Source: Enhygromyxa salina
GTDB lineage: Bacteria; Myxococcota_A; Polyangia; Nannocystales; Nannocystaceae
NCBI RefSeq assembly: GCF_000737335.2
Contig: NZ_JMCC02000089.1
Location: 62,001 to 126,000, forward strand
Reading direction: 5' to 3'
DNA length: 64,000 nucleotides
Below the pieces are notes generated by a model. That model saw only the letters and a program-made list of their open reading frames with translations, had not been told where the DNA came from and searched no databases. This document shows, in pieces, positions 28,242 to 35,970 of this stretch. How positions within the stretch are numbered: position 1 is the first letter of the stretch; every line of letters starts with the position of its first letter. A program made the position numbers and the translations under genes.

Positions 28242-30329
28242 CTACGGGGTAGAGGCGACCACAGACTCGATGAAGTCGAAGCGCGCCTGCCAAGCCTCGA
28301 CGATGCGCTCTTGGCCTTCTACGTGGTGGCCCTGACCCTCGACCTCGAGATAGCTGACGGACTTGCCTGCAGCCTTGGCCGCTTCGACGAATGCACGCGA
28401 GCCAGCGACGGGGACCCGCCAGTCGTTGGCGCCATGCAGCAGGAAGATCGGCGCGGCCAGCCGCTCGACGTGGTTGATCGGGCTGCGATCTCGAAGCCGG
28501 GCCAGATCTTCGGGGACTGCTGGATCGCCAGCCTCGAGCACGACCCAGTCGGGGATGTTGGTCGCGTCGTGGAACGCGACGATGTCCGAGAACCCGGCCT
28601 CGGCCAGCCCAAACCCAAACCCGTAGGCTTCGTTGCGGTCGTTGGTCTCGGGCGGAAAGGTCATCGCGCGCATGGTCGCGTAGCCGCCGTGGCTGCGACC
28701 GTACACGCCCACGCGAGCGCTGGGGATCCCGAGCTCGGTCTCGATCCAGCGCGCGACCCAGAACAGATCCACGATCTCGTCGCCGCCCAGGTCACGATCG
28801 TTGAGGGCCGCGAACGCCTTGCCAAACCCAGACGAGCCGCGCACGGCCGGCGAGACCACGGTGATCCCCGCGGCGCACAGCAGGTGGTCGTGGCGGGTCC
28901 ACTCGTTGTCGCCCCCGTAGAACGACCGCACCATCGCAATGGCCTGGCCGTCGGGTAGGGGTTGCTTGGGGCGCAGCACGAACGCGTGGAGCAGCGTGCC
29001 GTCGAAGCTGGGGATCTTCACCGCTTCGGGCACGCAGCGGACCAGCTCGGACTCCAGCGCGGCGCTTGGCCGGATCAGCGTGTCGTTGTGGAGAGAGAGC
29101 TCGCCGTCGATCTTGGAAAAGCTAGCGAGGTTGGCCTCGTAGACCTTGTCGGGCGCTTGCTGGGTCCACACGGCGCGGCCGTCGTGGGCGTCGAGGATTC
29201 CGATCTTGCCGGGCGCCGCGGCGTGGCCAAGCACCGCGCCCGAGCTCGCGTCGAGCAGCTCGAGGGTGCTGCCGGCCGGGGTCCCGTGCGCCACCAACAC
29301 CGCGTGGGTCGAGCCAACTTGCAGCGACGCAGCGCCAAGCAGCTCTTCGGTGTGGTGGGTCAGGCGCTTGTGCTTTCGGGTCCGCCGCGACCAGCTGTAA
29401 ATGTCGCCGTAGCCGGCCTCGTTCGAGACATACAGGAGGTGCTCGCCGGCCCAGCCCTCGAGCACGTCGGGGCTGCTGCGCGGCACGTTGACATCGGTGA
29501 TCGGCGCGAGCCTTGGCGGCTTGTTCTTGGCGTTGCGCAGATCCACCTCGACGATCTGCACCCGCTTGCGATCGCCTTGGACCTGGGCCGAGAAGTAGAT
29601 CTGCTGGCCGTCGGGTGAGAAGTGTGGCGACGACCAGGTAAAGGTCAGCTCGGGGCTGTCACAGACGACCTCCTGATCGGCGCCCTCGCGGGTGGGGTCC
29701 TGCGCATCGAGCAGGCGCAGGCAGGTGCGGTAGGGCGCCTGCTGACCGGTGCGAGCGAGGTAGGCGATCTGCGCGTGCCCGTCGTCCTCCGAGAAGCCCC
29801 AGCCGTACACGTAGTCGGCGTTTGTAATCTGGGTGGGTACACGCTGCGCGAGCGGGGCCGCCAGGTCGATCCGCCACAGGTTCATCTGCTCGTCGTTGCT
29901 GGCGTCGGCGTGGAGCCACAGCGTGTTGGTGGCCGGGTGGATGCGCACGCCCCAGAGGCTGCGCGTCGACCAGTCGACCTCGCACACCGCTTCGGCGCCG
30001 TCGATCTCGAGGGGCGTGGCCGCGGCGCCAGCTTGGGGCAGCGGCAGCGAGCGCAGCACGTAGCGCTCGCCGGTGTGCATGAAGAACATCCGACCGTGCT
30101 CGAGCTTGGGGTTGAAGTTCGCGTACGGGAAGCCCTCGAGAAAGGGCGAGAGATCGACAGACCGATCGAGGAAGCTGACCGTGGTCGGGCTCGTCGGCTC
30201 GCTGATCTCGGCGGCCTCACCCTCGAGCGGGGCCGTCGTTGGGTAGGGCGTGGCCGGCGTGGGGGGCACGCAGGCCAGCAGCGGCATGGCGAGGACGAGT
30301 CGTGAGCAGGTGCGAGCGAGGCTCGGCAT
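28242..30329 (-). CDS. S9 family prolyl oligopeptidase-type lipoprotein
   Basis: The 695-residue protein has a lipoprotein signal (CSRLVLAMPLLAC), a seven-bladed propeller region (WSSPHFSPDGQQIYFSAQ, LLYVSNEAGYGDIYSW, as in WD40-like or TolB-type blades) and a C-terminal alpha/beta hydrolase. The triad is complete: Ser in GVYGRSHGGYATM near 546, Asp in LLHGANDWRVP near 635 and His in EGQGHHVEG near 668. Such enzymes cut short peptides, often after Pro or acyl-amino acids. It is probably periplasmic. The ATG at 30329 begins the signal; a TTG at 30356 is an alternative. The 220 bases upstream hold no convincing gene. Confidence 0.9.
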   Translation of the reverse strand: MPSLARTCSRLVLAMPLLACVPPTPATPYPTTAPLEGEAAEISEPTSPTTVSFLDRSVDLSPFLEGFPYANFNPKLEHGRMFFMHTGERYVLRSLPLPQAGAAATPLEIDGAEAVCEVDWSTRSLWGVRIHPATNTLWLHADASNDEQMNLWRIDLAAPLAQRVPTQITNADYVYGWGFSEDDGHAQIAYLARTGQQAPYRTCLRLLDAQDPTREGADQEVVCDSPELTFTWSSPHFSPDGQQIYFSAQVQGDRKRVQIVEVDLRNAKNKPPRLAPITDVNVPRSSPDVLEGWAGEHLLYVSNEAGYGDIYSWSRRTRKHKRLTHHTEELLGAASLQVGSTHAVLVAHGTPAGSTLELLDASSGAVLGHAAAPGKIGILDAHDGRAVWTQQAPDKVYEANLASFSKIDGELSLHNDTLIRPSAALESELVRCVPEAVKIPSFDGTLLHAFVLRPKQPLPDGQAIAMVRSFYGGDNEWTRHDHLLCAAGITVVSPAVRGSSGFGKAFAALNDRDLGGDEIVDLFWVARWIETELGIPSARVGVYGRSHGGYATMRAMTFPPETNDRNEAYGFGFGLAEAGFSDIVAFHDATNIPDWVVLEAGDPAVPEDLARLRDRSPINHVERLAAPIFLLHGANDWRVPVAGSRAFVEAAKAAGKSVSYLEVEGQGHHVEGQERIVEAWQARFDFIESVVASTP

Positions 30330-30549
30330 GCCGCATCGGAGCACCTGCAGAGCCAAGCGTCAAACGCCCGGGCACGAGTGCCGCACACCCCAAGTCCGCT
30401 CCGGGTCGAGGTCCACGAGAAGAACCCGCCGAGTGGGGCGCTGCTCGAGCAGGCGAGGCGCGAGGCGGCGCAGCGCTGGTGAGAGAGCTACACGTGAGCC
30501 GCTACGAGCAGGCGAAGGCCGAACTTGCTCGAGCGACATCGAAGCCGAA

Positions 30550-31452
30550 CTAAAGCGCGTCGGTGGACGGCGCAATTGAGCTCTGGATGATCTTGGACAC
30601 CTGCTCGATGGCAGGCGAGGTGACGGCCCCGCGACGCCAAACCAGGCGATACGTCACCGTCCCGAGCTCGGGGACCGGTACGAGTGCGACGCCCTTCGGC
30701 GCGGCACACGCTCCGTTCACAACCGCCACCCCTAACCCGGCCTTGGCAAAGCAGAGCATTTGAGGCCAGCCGTCTGCATCAATAGGCGCTTGGGGTGAGA
30801 CTCCGACGCTGGCGATCGCCCGCGTGACTGATTCTCGTTGTTGGCGTCCGGCTGGTGCGAGTATCAACCGCTCGCCGGCGATATCTTGCAACCTCAATGA
30901 CTTCCGACGACCAAGCGGGTGCCTCGTGCGGATAGCAGCACAGACTGGCACGGTGAGCAGGTCGCGCACGACCAGCCGACGTGGCACCACATCGAACACG
31001 CCCACCGCCAGCTGCGCAGACCCCAAAAGAACCGCTTCGAGAGCGCGAGGACCCCCGAGGGTCAGCAGCGACAGTTCACCATCAAATTCCACGCGACAAC
31101 GTTGAAGCGCCTTTCCGAGCAAATAAAGATAGGACCCTTCTCCTGCAGCAAGGGTGACTCGCTCCGCAACGCAGCCGCTGATCTCCTCGGTGAAACGCGC
31201 AGCCTGCGCGAGCATGTCCCGCGCGAACGCTGCCAGCTGGATACCTTGCGCCGTCAGCTTCAACGCCTTTCCCTGTTTCTCGTACAGCTTGACGTCGAGC
31301 AGCTCCCCCAGTTTCCGAACTCGTTCGAACAGAGCTGGCTGAGAAAGGCCGATGCGCCCCGATGCGTGCGTAAAGCTCTTGGCTTCCGCGAATGCGACGA
31401 ACGCGCGGAGCAGATCGTCGCTAAGTATCGGCTGCACAGATAGAGTATCCAT
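30550..31452 (-). CDS. LysR-family transcriptional regulator
   Basis: The 300-residue protein has the LysR plan. An N-terminal winged helix-turn-helix spans residues 8-67 (LLRAFVAFAEAKSFTHASGRIGLSQPALF, with E.VRKLGELLDVKLYEK), then a linker helix and a two-lobe effector domain (95-295, with GVFDVVPRRLVVRDLL and AGLGVAVVNG). It is divergent from a ferritin-like gene with only 43 bases between, the usual layout for a LysR regulator and its target. The palindrome AGTATC-CATT-GATACT covers its own start codon. A -10-like TAAACT ends seven bases before the ATG, so it is probably leaderless and autorepressed. Confidence 0.93.
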   Translation of the reverse strand: MDTLSVQPILSDDLLRAFVAFAEAKSFTHASGRIGLSQPALFERVRKLGELLDVKLYEKQGKALKLTAQGIQLAAFARDMLAQAARFTEEISGCVAERVTLAAGEGSYLYLLGKALQRCRVEFDGELSLLTLGGPRALEAVLLGSAQLAVGVFDVVPRRLVVRDLLTVPVCAAIRTRHPLGRRKSLRLQDIAGERLILAPAGRQQRESVTRAIASVGVSPQAPIDADGWPQMLCFAKAGLGVAVVNGACAAPKGVALVPVPELGTVTYRLVWRRGAVTSPAIEQVSKIIQSSIAPSTDAL

Positions 31453-31489
31453 TGATACTAGTTTACACCGATATCTGGCTTCTTAAGCT
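31444..31489. promoter_or_regulatory. Overlapping divergent promoters and operator
   Basis: AGTATC-CATT-GATACT spans 31444-31459, centred on the lysR start codon. Minus strand: TAAACT (31465-31460), seven bases, ATG. Plus strand: TTTACA (31462-31467), 16 bases, TAAGCT (31484-31489), six bases, ATG. The -10 of one gene overlaps the -35 of the other, so one bound regulator could control both. Confidence 0.65.
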
Positions 31490-31495
31490 GAGGGT

Positions 31496-32026
31496 ATGAA
31501 ACAGACGAGTGAAAGCTGGTGGCAGGCAACCAAGACCGACGACCACAAGCTGGTCGCGTGGCTGTACAAACAGTATCGAGGTGAGATCGGCGCGGGCCAG
31601 CGCATCCGCGCGCTCCGGGATCGCTACGCTCTCGCGACTGGGCTGCCCGCGCGCACGCTGACCAAGATCGCCGCCCAAGAAGATCGCCACGCTCAGTGGA
31701 TCGCCGGGCTGCTTCAGGCTCGCGGCCACGCGCCTGAGGTGAAGCCCGCGAAGGAACGGTACTGGCGCGCGGCACTCGAGTCGTTGCACGACCTCGAGAC
31801 CGGGTGCGCGATCGGAGCCCACGCCGAACGGATGCGACTCGAGCGGATCGAGGTCATCGCCAACGACCCGGAGGCTCCTGCTGATGTCCGCGCCGTGTTC
31901 GCGCGAATTCTTCCGGAAGAGCGCTTCCACGAGCGGGCGTTTCGAAGCCTCGCAAGTGAAGCTGCTCTAGCGGCGACCGCGGGCGCCCACGCGCTAGGCC
32001 GAGCCGCTCTGGGACTCACGCCATAG
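31496..32026 (+). CDS. Ferritin-like di-iron protein
   Basis: This 176-residue all-helical protein has two metal-ligand helices: TKIAAQEDRHAQWIAGLL and ILPEERFHERAFRSL, each giving the E..H pattern of ferritin-like or rubrerythrin-type four-helix bundles. Between them, LHDLETGCAIGAHAERMRLERIEVI supplies further acidic ligands. The partner acids on the first and third helices are less clear, so the metal site is probable but not certain. The start is supported by TTTACA-N16-TAAGCT ending six bases before ATG. The LysR neighbour probably regulates it; an oxidative-stress or metal role is inference. Confidence 0.78.
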   Translation: MKQTSESWWQATKTDDHKLVAWLYKQYRGEIGAGQRIRALRDRYALATGLPARTLTKIAAQEDRHAQWIAGLLQARGHAPEVKPAKERYWRAALESLHDLETGCAIGAHAERMRLERIEVIANDPEAPADVRAVFARILPEERFHERAFRSLASEAALAATAGAHALGRAALGLTP

Positions 32027-32066
32027 CGGTCACTACCGGCGATTGCACCGAGTCACCCAAGTCTTT

Positions 32067-32693
32067 CTAGTTCGACGTGCACTCGACCATTTGGGTGCGA
32101 AACACCAGATCGAGGTCGGGATCGCCGTTGGCAGAACCACCGGGATAGGGGTTGGCGTCCGCGAAGGCCATGTGAATGACCATCTGAACTGGCACCACGA
32201 CGCGGAAGCTGTAGACCTCGCCAGCGGCCAGCGCGATCGGGTCTGGAAACGTGAACTCCTGCAGCTCGAGGGGACCGGGCGCGAGCATGACCTCGAGGCT
32301 GCCGAGCAGCGTGCCGCCGATGCCTTCGCCGGTATAGATCTCGATCGTCGCGGGCGAAGGCATCGGCGTCACGGGTGAGGTCAGCTCGATCGCGAGCTTG
32401 GCCAGTCCACCCCCAAGCCCAACGGTGAACGACTGCCACTGATCCTCATCGCCACCTGCGAACCCGGCCACGAGCTGGGACTGGTCGCTGATCGGGTTGC
32501 CAACGGCGTCGCAGATGCAGCTCGCGTTGTCGACCTCGGCCATGTGGTTGAAGTTGCTGGCCTCCGGCACGGTGCAACCAAAGCAGGGCGACTCGCAGAC
32601 CTCACCGTCAGCGCTGTAGTCGGGGTCGTCAAAGCAGGCCACGCACGGGAGAAGAGCGAGGACGAGGGCGGGGATGCGCGCGCGAGAGGTCAT
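32067..32693 (-). CDS. Secreted lipoprotein with beta-sandwich domain
   Basis: The 208-residue product has a lipoprotein signal (PALVLALLPCVAC). A short Cys-rich segment follows (GEVCESPCFGCTVPEA, SCICDAVGN), then a beta-rich domain of about 140 residues (QWQSFTVGLGGGLAKLAIELTS, PATIEIYTGEGIGGTLLGSLEV) like a jelly-roll or carbohydrate-binding module. A single CxxC-like set near the N-terminus may bind metal or be disulfide-bonded. No named family is recognised. Unlike many neighbours, it has an AGGA ribosome-binding site close to the ATG and a TAGCTT hexamer 16 bases upstream, so it is leadered. Confidence 0.75.
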   Translation of the reverse strand: MTSRARIPALVLALLPCVACFDDPDYSADGEVCESPCFGCTVPEASNFNHMAEVDNASCICDAVGNPISDQSQLVAGFAGGDEDQWQSFTVGLGGGLAKLAIELTSPVTPMPSPATIEIYTGEGIGGTLLGSLEVMLAPGPLELQEFTFPDPIALAAGEVYSFRVVVPVQMVIHMAFADANPYPGGSANGDPDLDLVFRTQMVECTSN

Positions 32694-32770
32694 GTCCTGG
32701 CGAGCGCGCAAGCTATCACATCGCCCGCCTGTAGAACTGGGCTCTAAATACCTGTGACCCCAAGGTCGCC

Positions 32771-33331
32771 TCACCGATATGGATCAACTGGCGCGCTCAG
32801 CAGCGCTCGCTCGAACCGCTCGAGCTCGGAGATCGTGCGCCGGACTTCGGTCCACACCAGGTCCAGGTTGGGAGCGCGCGCGTAGACGACCTGCTCCCAG
32901 ACGTCATCGGTGCGATCGCAGCCGAACAACAAGCGCCGAAACGGCGCGACCGAGAGACCGAGCTCCCCGAGCAGCCGCCGCTCTTTGACGCCAAGTCGCC
33001 GCAGGGATCGCAGCCACTCCCAGATGGCCTGGCGGACTTCGTAGAGGGCGGCGTCGTACTCGTCGCAGCGCTGACGCCGAGCCCATGGGGTCTCGGACAG
33101 CAGCGGCGCGCGAATCCTGCGGACGGGGGTCTCGAGCTCGAGGCGCAGCCGGTGGGTCTGGCGAGCGAGCGCGGCCAGCTGCGGGTCGAGGTGCTCGGGG
33201 ATCCGTGGGGCCTCGTCGTTGACCCGCTCGAGCTCCTGCAAGATCTGCTGCTCGCGCTGGTGTCGACGCCACCAGCGATAGCCGACGTAGATCGGCGCAG
33301 CGCCACCGGTGACGGCGACCGCCCAGCTCAC
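32771..33331 (-). CDS. Small membrane-anchored helical protein, paralogue of the gene at 35248
   Basis: The 186-residue product begins with a TM segment (VSWAVAVTGGAAPIYVGYRWW) and continues as a charged, mostly helical cytoplasmic part (LERVNDEAPRIPEHLDPQLAALARQTHRLR). Its C-terminus, SELERFERALLSAPVDPYR, matches RELTMFEERLQTPPAPYR of the product at 35248-35763, and the middle parts share QAIWEWLRSLRRL against REIGDWIHAVQRL. The two are therefore paralogues about 2 kb apart on opposite strands. The start is a GTG at 33331, in parallel with the paralogue. Function is unknown; no family is recognised. Confidence 0.7.
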   Translation of the reverse strand: MSWAVAVTGGAAPIYVGYRWWRRHQREQQILQELERVNDEAPRIPEHLDPQLAALARQTHRLRLELETPVRRIRAPLLSETPWARRQRCDEYDAALYEVRQAIWEWLRSLRRLGVKERRLLGELGLSVAPFRRLLFGCDRTDDVWEQVVYARAPNLDLVWTEVRRTISELERFERALLSAPVDPYR

Positions 33332-33504
33332 CGCCGCCCCCCCGTTGCCCCTGGGATTCGCCTGCCGTGAGCCAGCCGGGCCGAGCAGAGGAGGGGCGAG
33401 CGCACCTCTACACATTGAACGAAGTCGGCGCCTTGGCCAGCCTTTGCGCGAGCTTGGCGTCCCCACTCGAGCAGGTCCTGCACACCTACACGCTCACGGG
33501 TGTG

Positions 33505-33510
33505 TATGCT
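33505..33510 (+). promoter_or_regulatory. -10 element deciding a GTG start
   Basis: TATGCT ends seven bases before the GTG at 33518. The in-frame ATG at 33506 falls inside this hexamer, so GTG is the more likely start. Confidence 0.55.
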
Positions 33511-33517
33511 GGCGCCC

Positions 33518-34264
33518 GTGAACCGACCTCGCAGCGGCATGTTGATCGCGGTGTTGCTCACCGCCTGCTCACAAGACGGCGCCTCGAACGCCTCGGCTGG
33601 TGGCGCCAAGTCAGGCGCTGGTCAAAAGACCACTGCCGACGCACCAGAGGTCAGCGGGCCCCAATCCAACTCCGAGGGCGTCGAGCTGGGCCAAGTCAAA
33701 TCGACGCCGTTGATCAACCTCAACGCGCTGGTCAACAAGACCCCCGAGCAGGTCGACGCGGTGCTCGGGTCGCCCAAGGATGTCGGCACGGATCGGATCT
33801 CGTGCGTGCGCTTCGTGCCCGAGCGAGTGTTCTTTGCGTGTGAGCAGGAGATCCGCGTGTACGAGCACCAACAGTTCGAGCAGATCCGAATCGAGTTTGA
33901 AGATGGCCACGCGGCGATGGTGGCGATCTCTGGGTTGCCGGGTGACGGCGCGTTTGAACCGACCGCCGCGCTGGCCTCGGTTGGCGTGACGCTGCCGGGG
34001 ACGCCGTTTCATGACAACCCCGCGCTGGGCATGGGTGGGGACCCCAGCGATGTCGTGGATCGCTGGGAGTGGGGCAACAGCAAGGCGCGCCTGCGGATCG
34101 ATGAGCTCGAGTTTCGCGTGCGGCTCTCGGTCGTCAACAATGACTGGCGGCGGGCAAAGCTGGAGTTGATCAACAACCAGCCGCTCACGGACGAACAGTC
34201 CGCGAAGATCAAGCTGCCGCGAGGCGCCGAACCAGCGCCCGAGGTCAGCGAGCTGCAGGAGTAG
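33518..34264 (+). CDS. Secreted lipoprotein of unknown function
   Basis: The 248-residue product starts (as GTG) with PRSGMLIAVLLTAC, a short lipoprotein signal. After a Gly/Ser/Ala linker, two domains seem present. The first (residues 65-160) begins INLNALVNKTPEQVDAVLGSP, a phrase like the start of SmpA/BamE-type small lipoprotein folds, which bind outer-membrane or envelope partners. The second (160-235) has GDPSDVVDRWEWGNSKARLRIDEL. The BamE-like resemblance is only by pattern. It is probably a monocistronic, leaderless transcript. It ends four bases before the convergent end of the SIR2 gene. Confidence 0.7.
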   Translation: MNRPRSGMLIAVLLTACSQDGASNASAGGAKSGAGQKTTADAPEVSGPQSNSEGVELGQVKSTPLINLNALVNKTPEQVDAVLGSPKDVGTDRISCVRFVPERVFFACEQEIRVYEHQQFEQIRIEFEDGHAAMVAISGLPGDGAFEPTAALASVGVTLPGTPFHDNPALGMGGDPSDVVDRWEWGNSKARLRIDELEFRVRLSVVNNDWRRAKLELINNQPLTDEQSAKIKLPRGAEPAPEVSELQE

Positions 34265-34268
34265 TTCT

Positions 34269-35123
34269 TCAGGTCAGCCGCGCGACAAGCTCGGGCACCC
34301 ACTGTGAGCCTGTGCCCTGCAGCCACAGGCCGCTGCCGCGCTTGGCTTGATCCAGCGCGTGCTCGGAGAAGGGGTTGGGCTCGGGGTTGATGTCGATGAT
34401 CCCGACCCCGCGCCGCAGCGCGACCGCGGCCACGTGATAGGGGATCGCGGCGGCCCCCGACGTACCCACGACGACGAGCAGATCGCAGCTCTTGGCGGCT
34501 GTCAGGGCTGACTCGGCCCGATACAGCCGCTCGTTGTAGCACTCGTCGAACCACAGAATGTGCGGGCGCGTGCGCCGACCATCTGGGGTTGTGAGCAGCT
34601 CCCATGCTTCGTCGCTGATCGGGTCGTTGCGGCCGAGGATCGGCATGCTCGCTGGGATCGGGATCGGTGTGTCGTCGCCTTCGATCGCGCGCATCAAGTC
34701 GGTGCTGCCGTGGACTTGGATCGTGCGCGCGTGGGTGCTGCCCGCGCGCAGGTGCAGACCATCCACGTTTTGCGTGACGAGCATGAAGCGATCCCCAAGC
34801 GCCTGCTCGAGCTTGGCCAGGGCCAGGTGCGCGACGTTGGGGGCGGCTTGGTTGCAGACGGCCTTGCGGTACAGGTACCAGCGCCACACCTCGCGGGGCA
34901 TGTTGGAGAACGCGACCTGCGTGGCCATGTCTTCGGGGTGGTACTCCTGCGAGCCCACGGTCCAGTAGCCCTCGGGGCCGCGGAAGGTTGGGATCCCGCT
35001 CTCGGCCGAGATCCCTGCACCGGTGACCACGACGACCCGCTCGGGCCTGATTCGGGACAGCAGCGCGTCGAGCTCGGCTGCGCGCTCGCTGTCGTTCGTG
35101 GGGATCTTGGGTGCGGCGGCCAT
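34269..35123 (-). CDS. SIR2-family NAD-dependent protein without zinc-site cysteines
   Basis: Sirtuins remove acyl groups from lysine using NAD. This 284-residue protein has the NAD-binding core: VVVVTGAGISAESGIPTFRG near residue 32, LVTQNVDGLH, the catalytic His in IQVHGSTD, and VVVGTSGAAAIPYHVA. The usual four zinc cysteines between the catalytic His and the LWFDE strand are absent; that stretch is about 50 residues with no Cys (RAIEGDDTPIPIPASMPILGR). It is therefore a zinc-less variant: it may still deacylate, or be an NAD-consuming or ADP-ribosylating form. The ATG at 35123 is supported by TACACT eight bases upstream, which lies in an inverted repeat. Confidence 0.87.
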   Translation of the reverse strand: MAAAPKIPTNDSERAAELDALLSRIRPERVVVVTGAGISAESGIPTFRGPEGYWTVGSQEYHPEDMATQVAFSNMPREVWRWYLYRKAVCNQAAPNVAHLALAKLEQALGDRFMLVTQNVDGLHLRAGSTHARTIQVHGSTDLMRAIEGDDTPIPIPASMPILGRNDPISDEAWELLTTPDGRRTRPHILWFDECYNERLYRAESALTAAKSCDLLVVVGTSGAAAIPYHVAAVALRRGVGIIDINPEPNPFSEHALDQAKRGSGLWLQGTGSQWVPELVARLT

Positions 35124-35131
35124 ATCGAGGA

Positions 35132-35148
35132 AGTGTACATCATACACT
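35132..35148. promoter_or_regulatory. Operator-like inverted repeat over the SIR2 -10
   Basis: AGTGTA-CATCA-TACACT at 35132-35148 has perfect 6-bp arms. The minus-strand arm TACACT (35137-35132) also serves as a -10 ending eight bases before the SIR2 ATG, so a bound repressor would mask the promoter. Confidence 0.55.
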
Positions 35149-35233
35149 TTGACCGGCTAGCCTCGCGCGCGGCCCCGCGACCGTCGCTGGCTCACATGCG
35201 TGATCAGCCTTCCCCACGGTCGGCGAGTCTGGG

Positions 35234-35239
35234 TATCAT
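35234..35239 (+). promoter_or_regulatory. -10 element deciding a GTG start
   Basis: TATCAT ends eight bases before the GTG at 35248; no ribosome-binding site lies between. Confidence 0.5.
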
Positions 35240-35247
35240 CCGCGCAC

Positions 35248-35763
35248 GTGACGTGGGTCTACCTGGTGCTCGCCGCCGTCGCGGCGCTCGGCCTCATGCA
35301 GACGATGCGCGGGCAGATCCGCAGCCGTCGCTATCTCGCGAGCAGCCCGCAAGAGCACCCGCTGCAGCTCTCGCACCTTTCGTCCCCGCTGCAGGCGCTG
35401 GCCCGGGACACCCGCGCGCTGCGACTGAGCCTAGAGGGTCCGCTGCGCGAGGGGCAGAGCCTCGACGTCGCGGTCGCGCTTGGTGAGTTCGACGAGACCC
35501 AGCAGGTGCTCAACGACGCGGCCCGGGAGATCGGCGATTGGATCCACGCAGTCCAGCGCCTGAGCGCCAGCGACCAAGCGTACCTGCACGATGTTGGGGC
35601 CCAGAGCGCGCCGATCCGCTCGCTGTTCGAGGCCGAAGAGTGGTCGCTGGAGCGCAAGCGCAAGCCCGGCCAGCTGCCGCTACATGAACAGCTGCAGCGA
35701 TTGGTCCGGGAGCTGACCATGTTCGAAGAGCGACTGCAGACCCCTCCGGCACCGTATCGCTAG
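35248..35763 (+). CDS. Small membrane-anchored helical protein, paralogue of the gene at 32771
   Basis: The 171-residue product starts with GTG and an immediate TM helix (VTWVYLVLAAVAALGLMQTM), then a helical cytoplasmic part. It shares layout and C-terminal motif (FEERLQTPPAPYR) with the 32771-33331 product. The short N-terminus with no residues before the TM segment agrees with the leaderless GTG start. No family is recognised; a membrane-associated scaffold is possible. Its TAG stop is followed within three bases by the first unit of the family C array, so its transcript would run straight into those hairpins. Confidence 0.7.
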   Translation: MTWVYLVLAAVAALGLMQTMRGQIRSRRYLASSPQEHPLQLSHLSSPLQALARDTRALRLSLEGPLREGQSLDVAVALGEFDETQQVLNDAAREIGDWIHAVQRLSASDQAYLHDVGAQSAPIRSLFEAEEWSLERKRKPGQLPLHEQLQRLVRELTMFEERLQTPPAPYR

Positions 35764-35765
35764 GT

Positions 35766-35970
35766 GTCTACGAAAATGTCCGCAAGCGGGCGAGAAGCCC
35801 TCGCCCGAGCTGAAAACAGCTGGCTGCCCTCGGTGAACCTGTCTACGAAAATGTCCGCAAGCGGGCGAGAAGCCCTCGCCCGAGCTGAAAACAGCTGGCT
35901 GCCCTCGGTGAACCTGTCTACGAAAACGTCCGCAAGCGGGCGAGAAGCCCTCGCCCGAGCTGAAAACAGC
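35766..35970. repeat. Family C array 1: three 75-bp units
   Basis: Units start at 35766, 35841 and 35916 with an exact 75-base period; the third is cut short. Each has GTCTACGAAAATGTCCGCAA and a hairpin GGGCGAG-AAGCC-CTCGCCC followed by GAGCTGAAAACAG. The array ends where the GMC oxidoreductase stop codon (minus strand) begins. Because 75 is 25 codons, one frame stays open and looks like a repeat protein; this is an artefact. Confidence 0.9.

Noticed and set aside
30330..30549. Possible small gene (e.g. GTG at 30494, SRYEQAKAELARATSKPN) upstream of the S9 peptidase.
   Set aside because: Only 19 codons, no ribosome-binding site or -10 element, and no likeness to known proteins; could be a remnant, but this cannot be supported.
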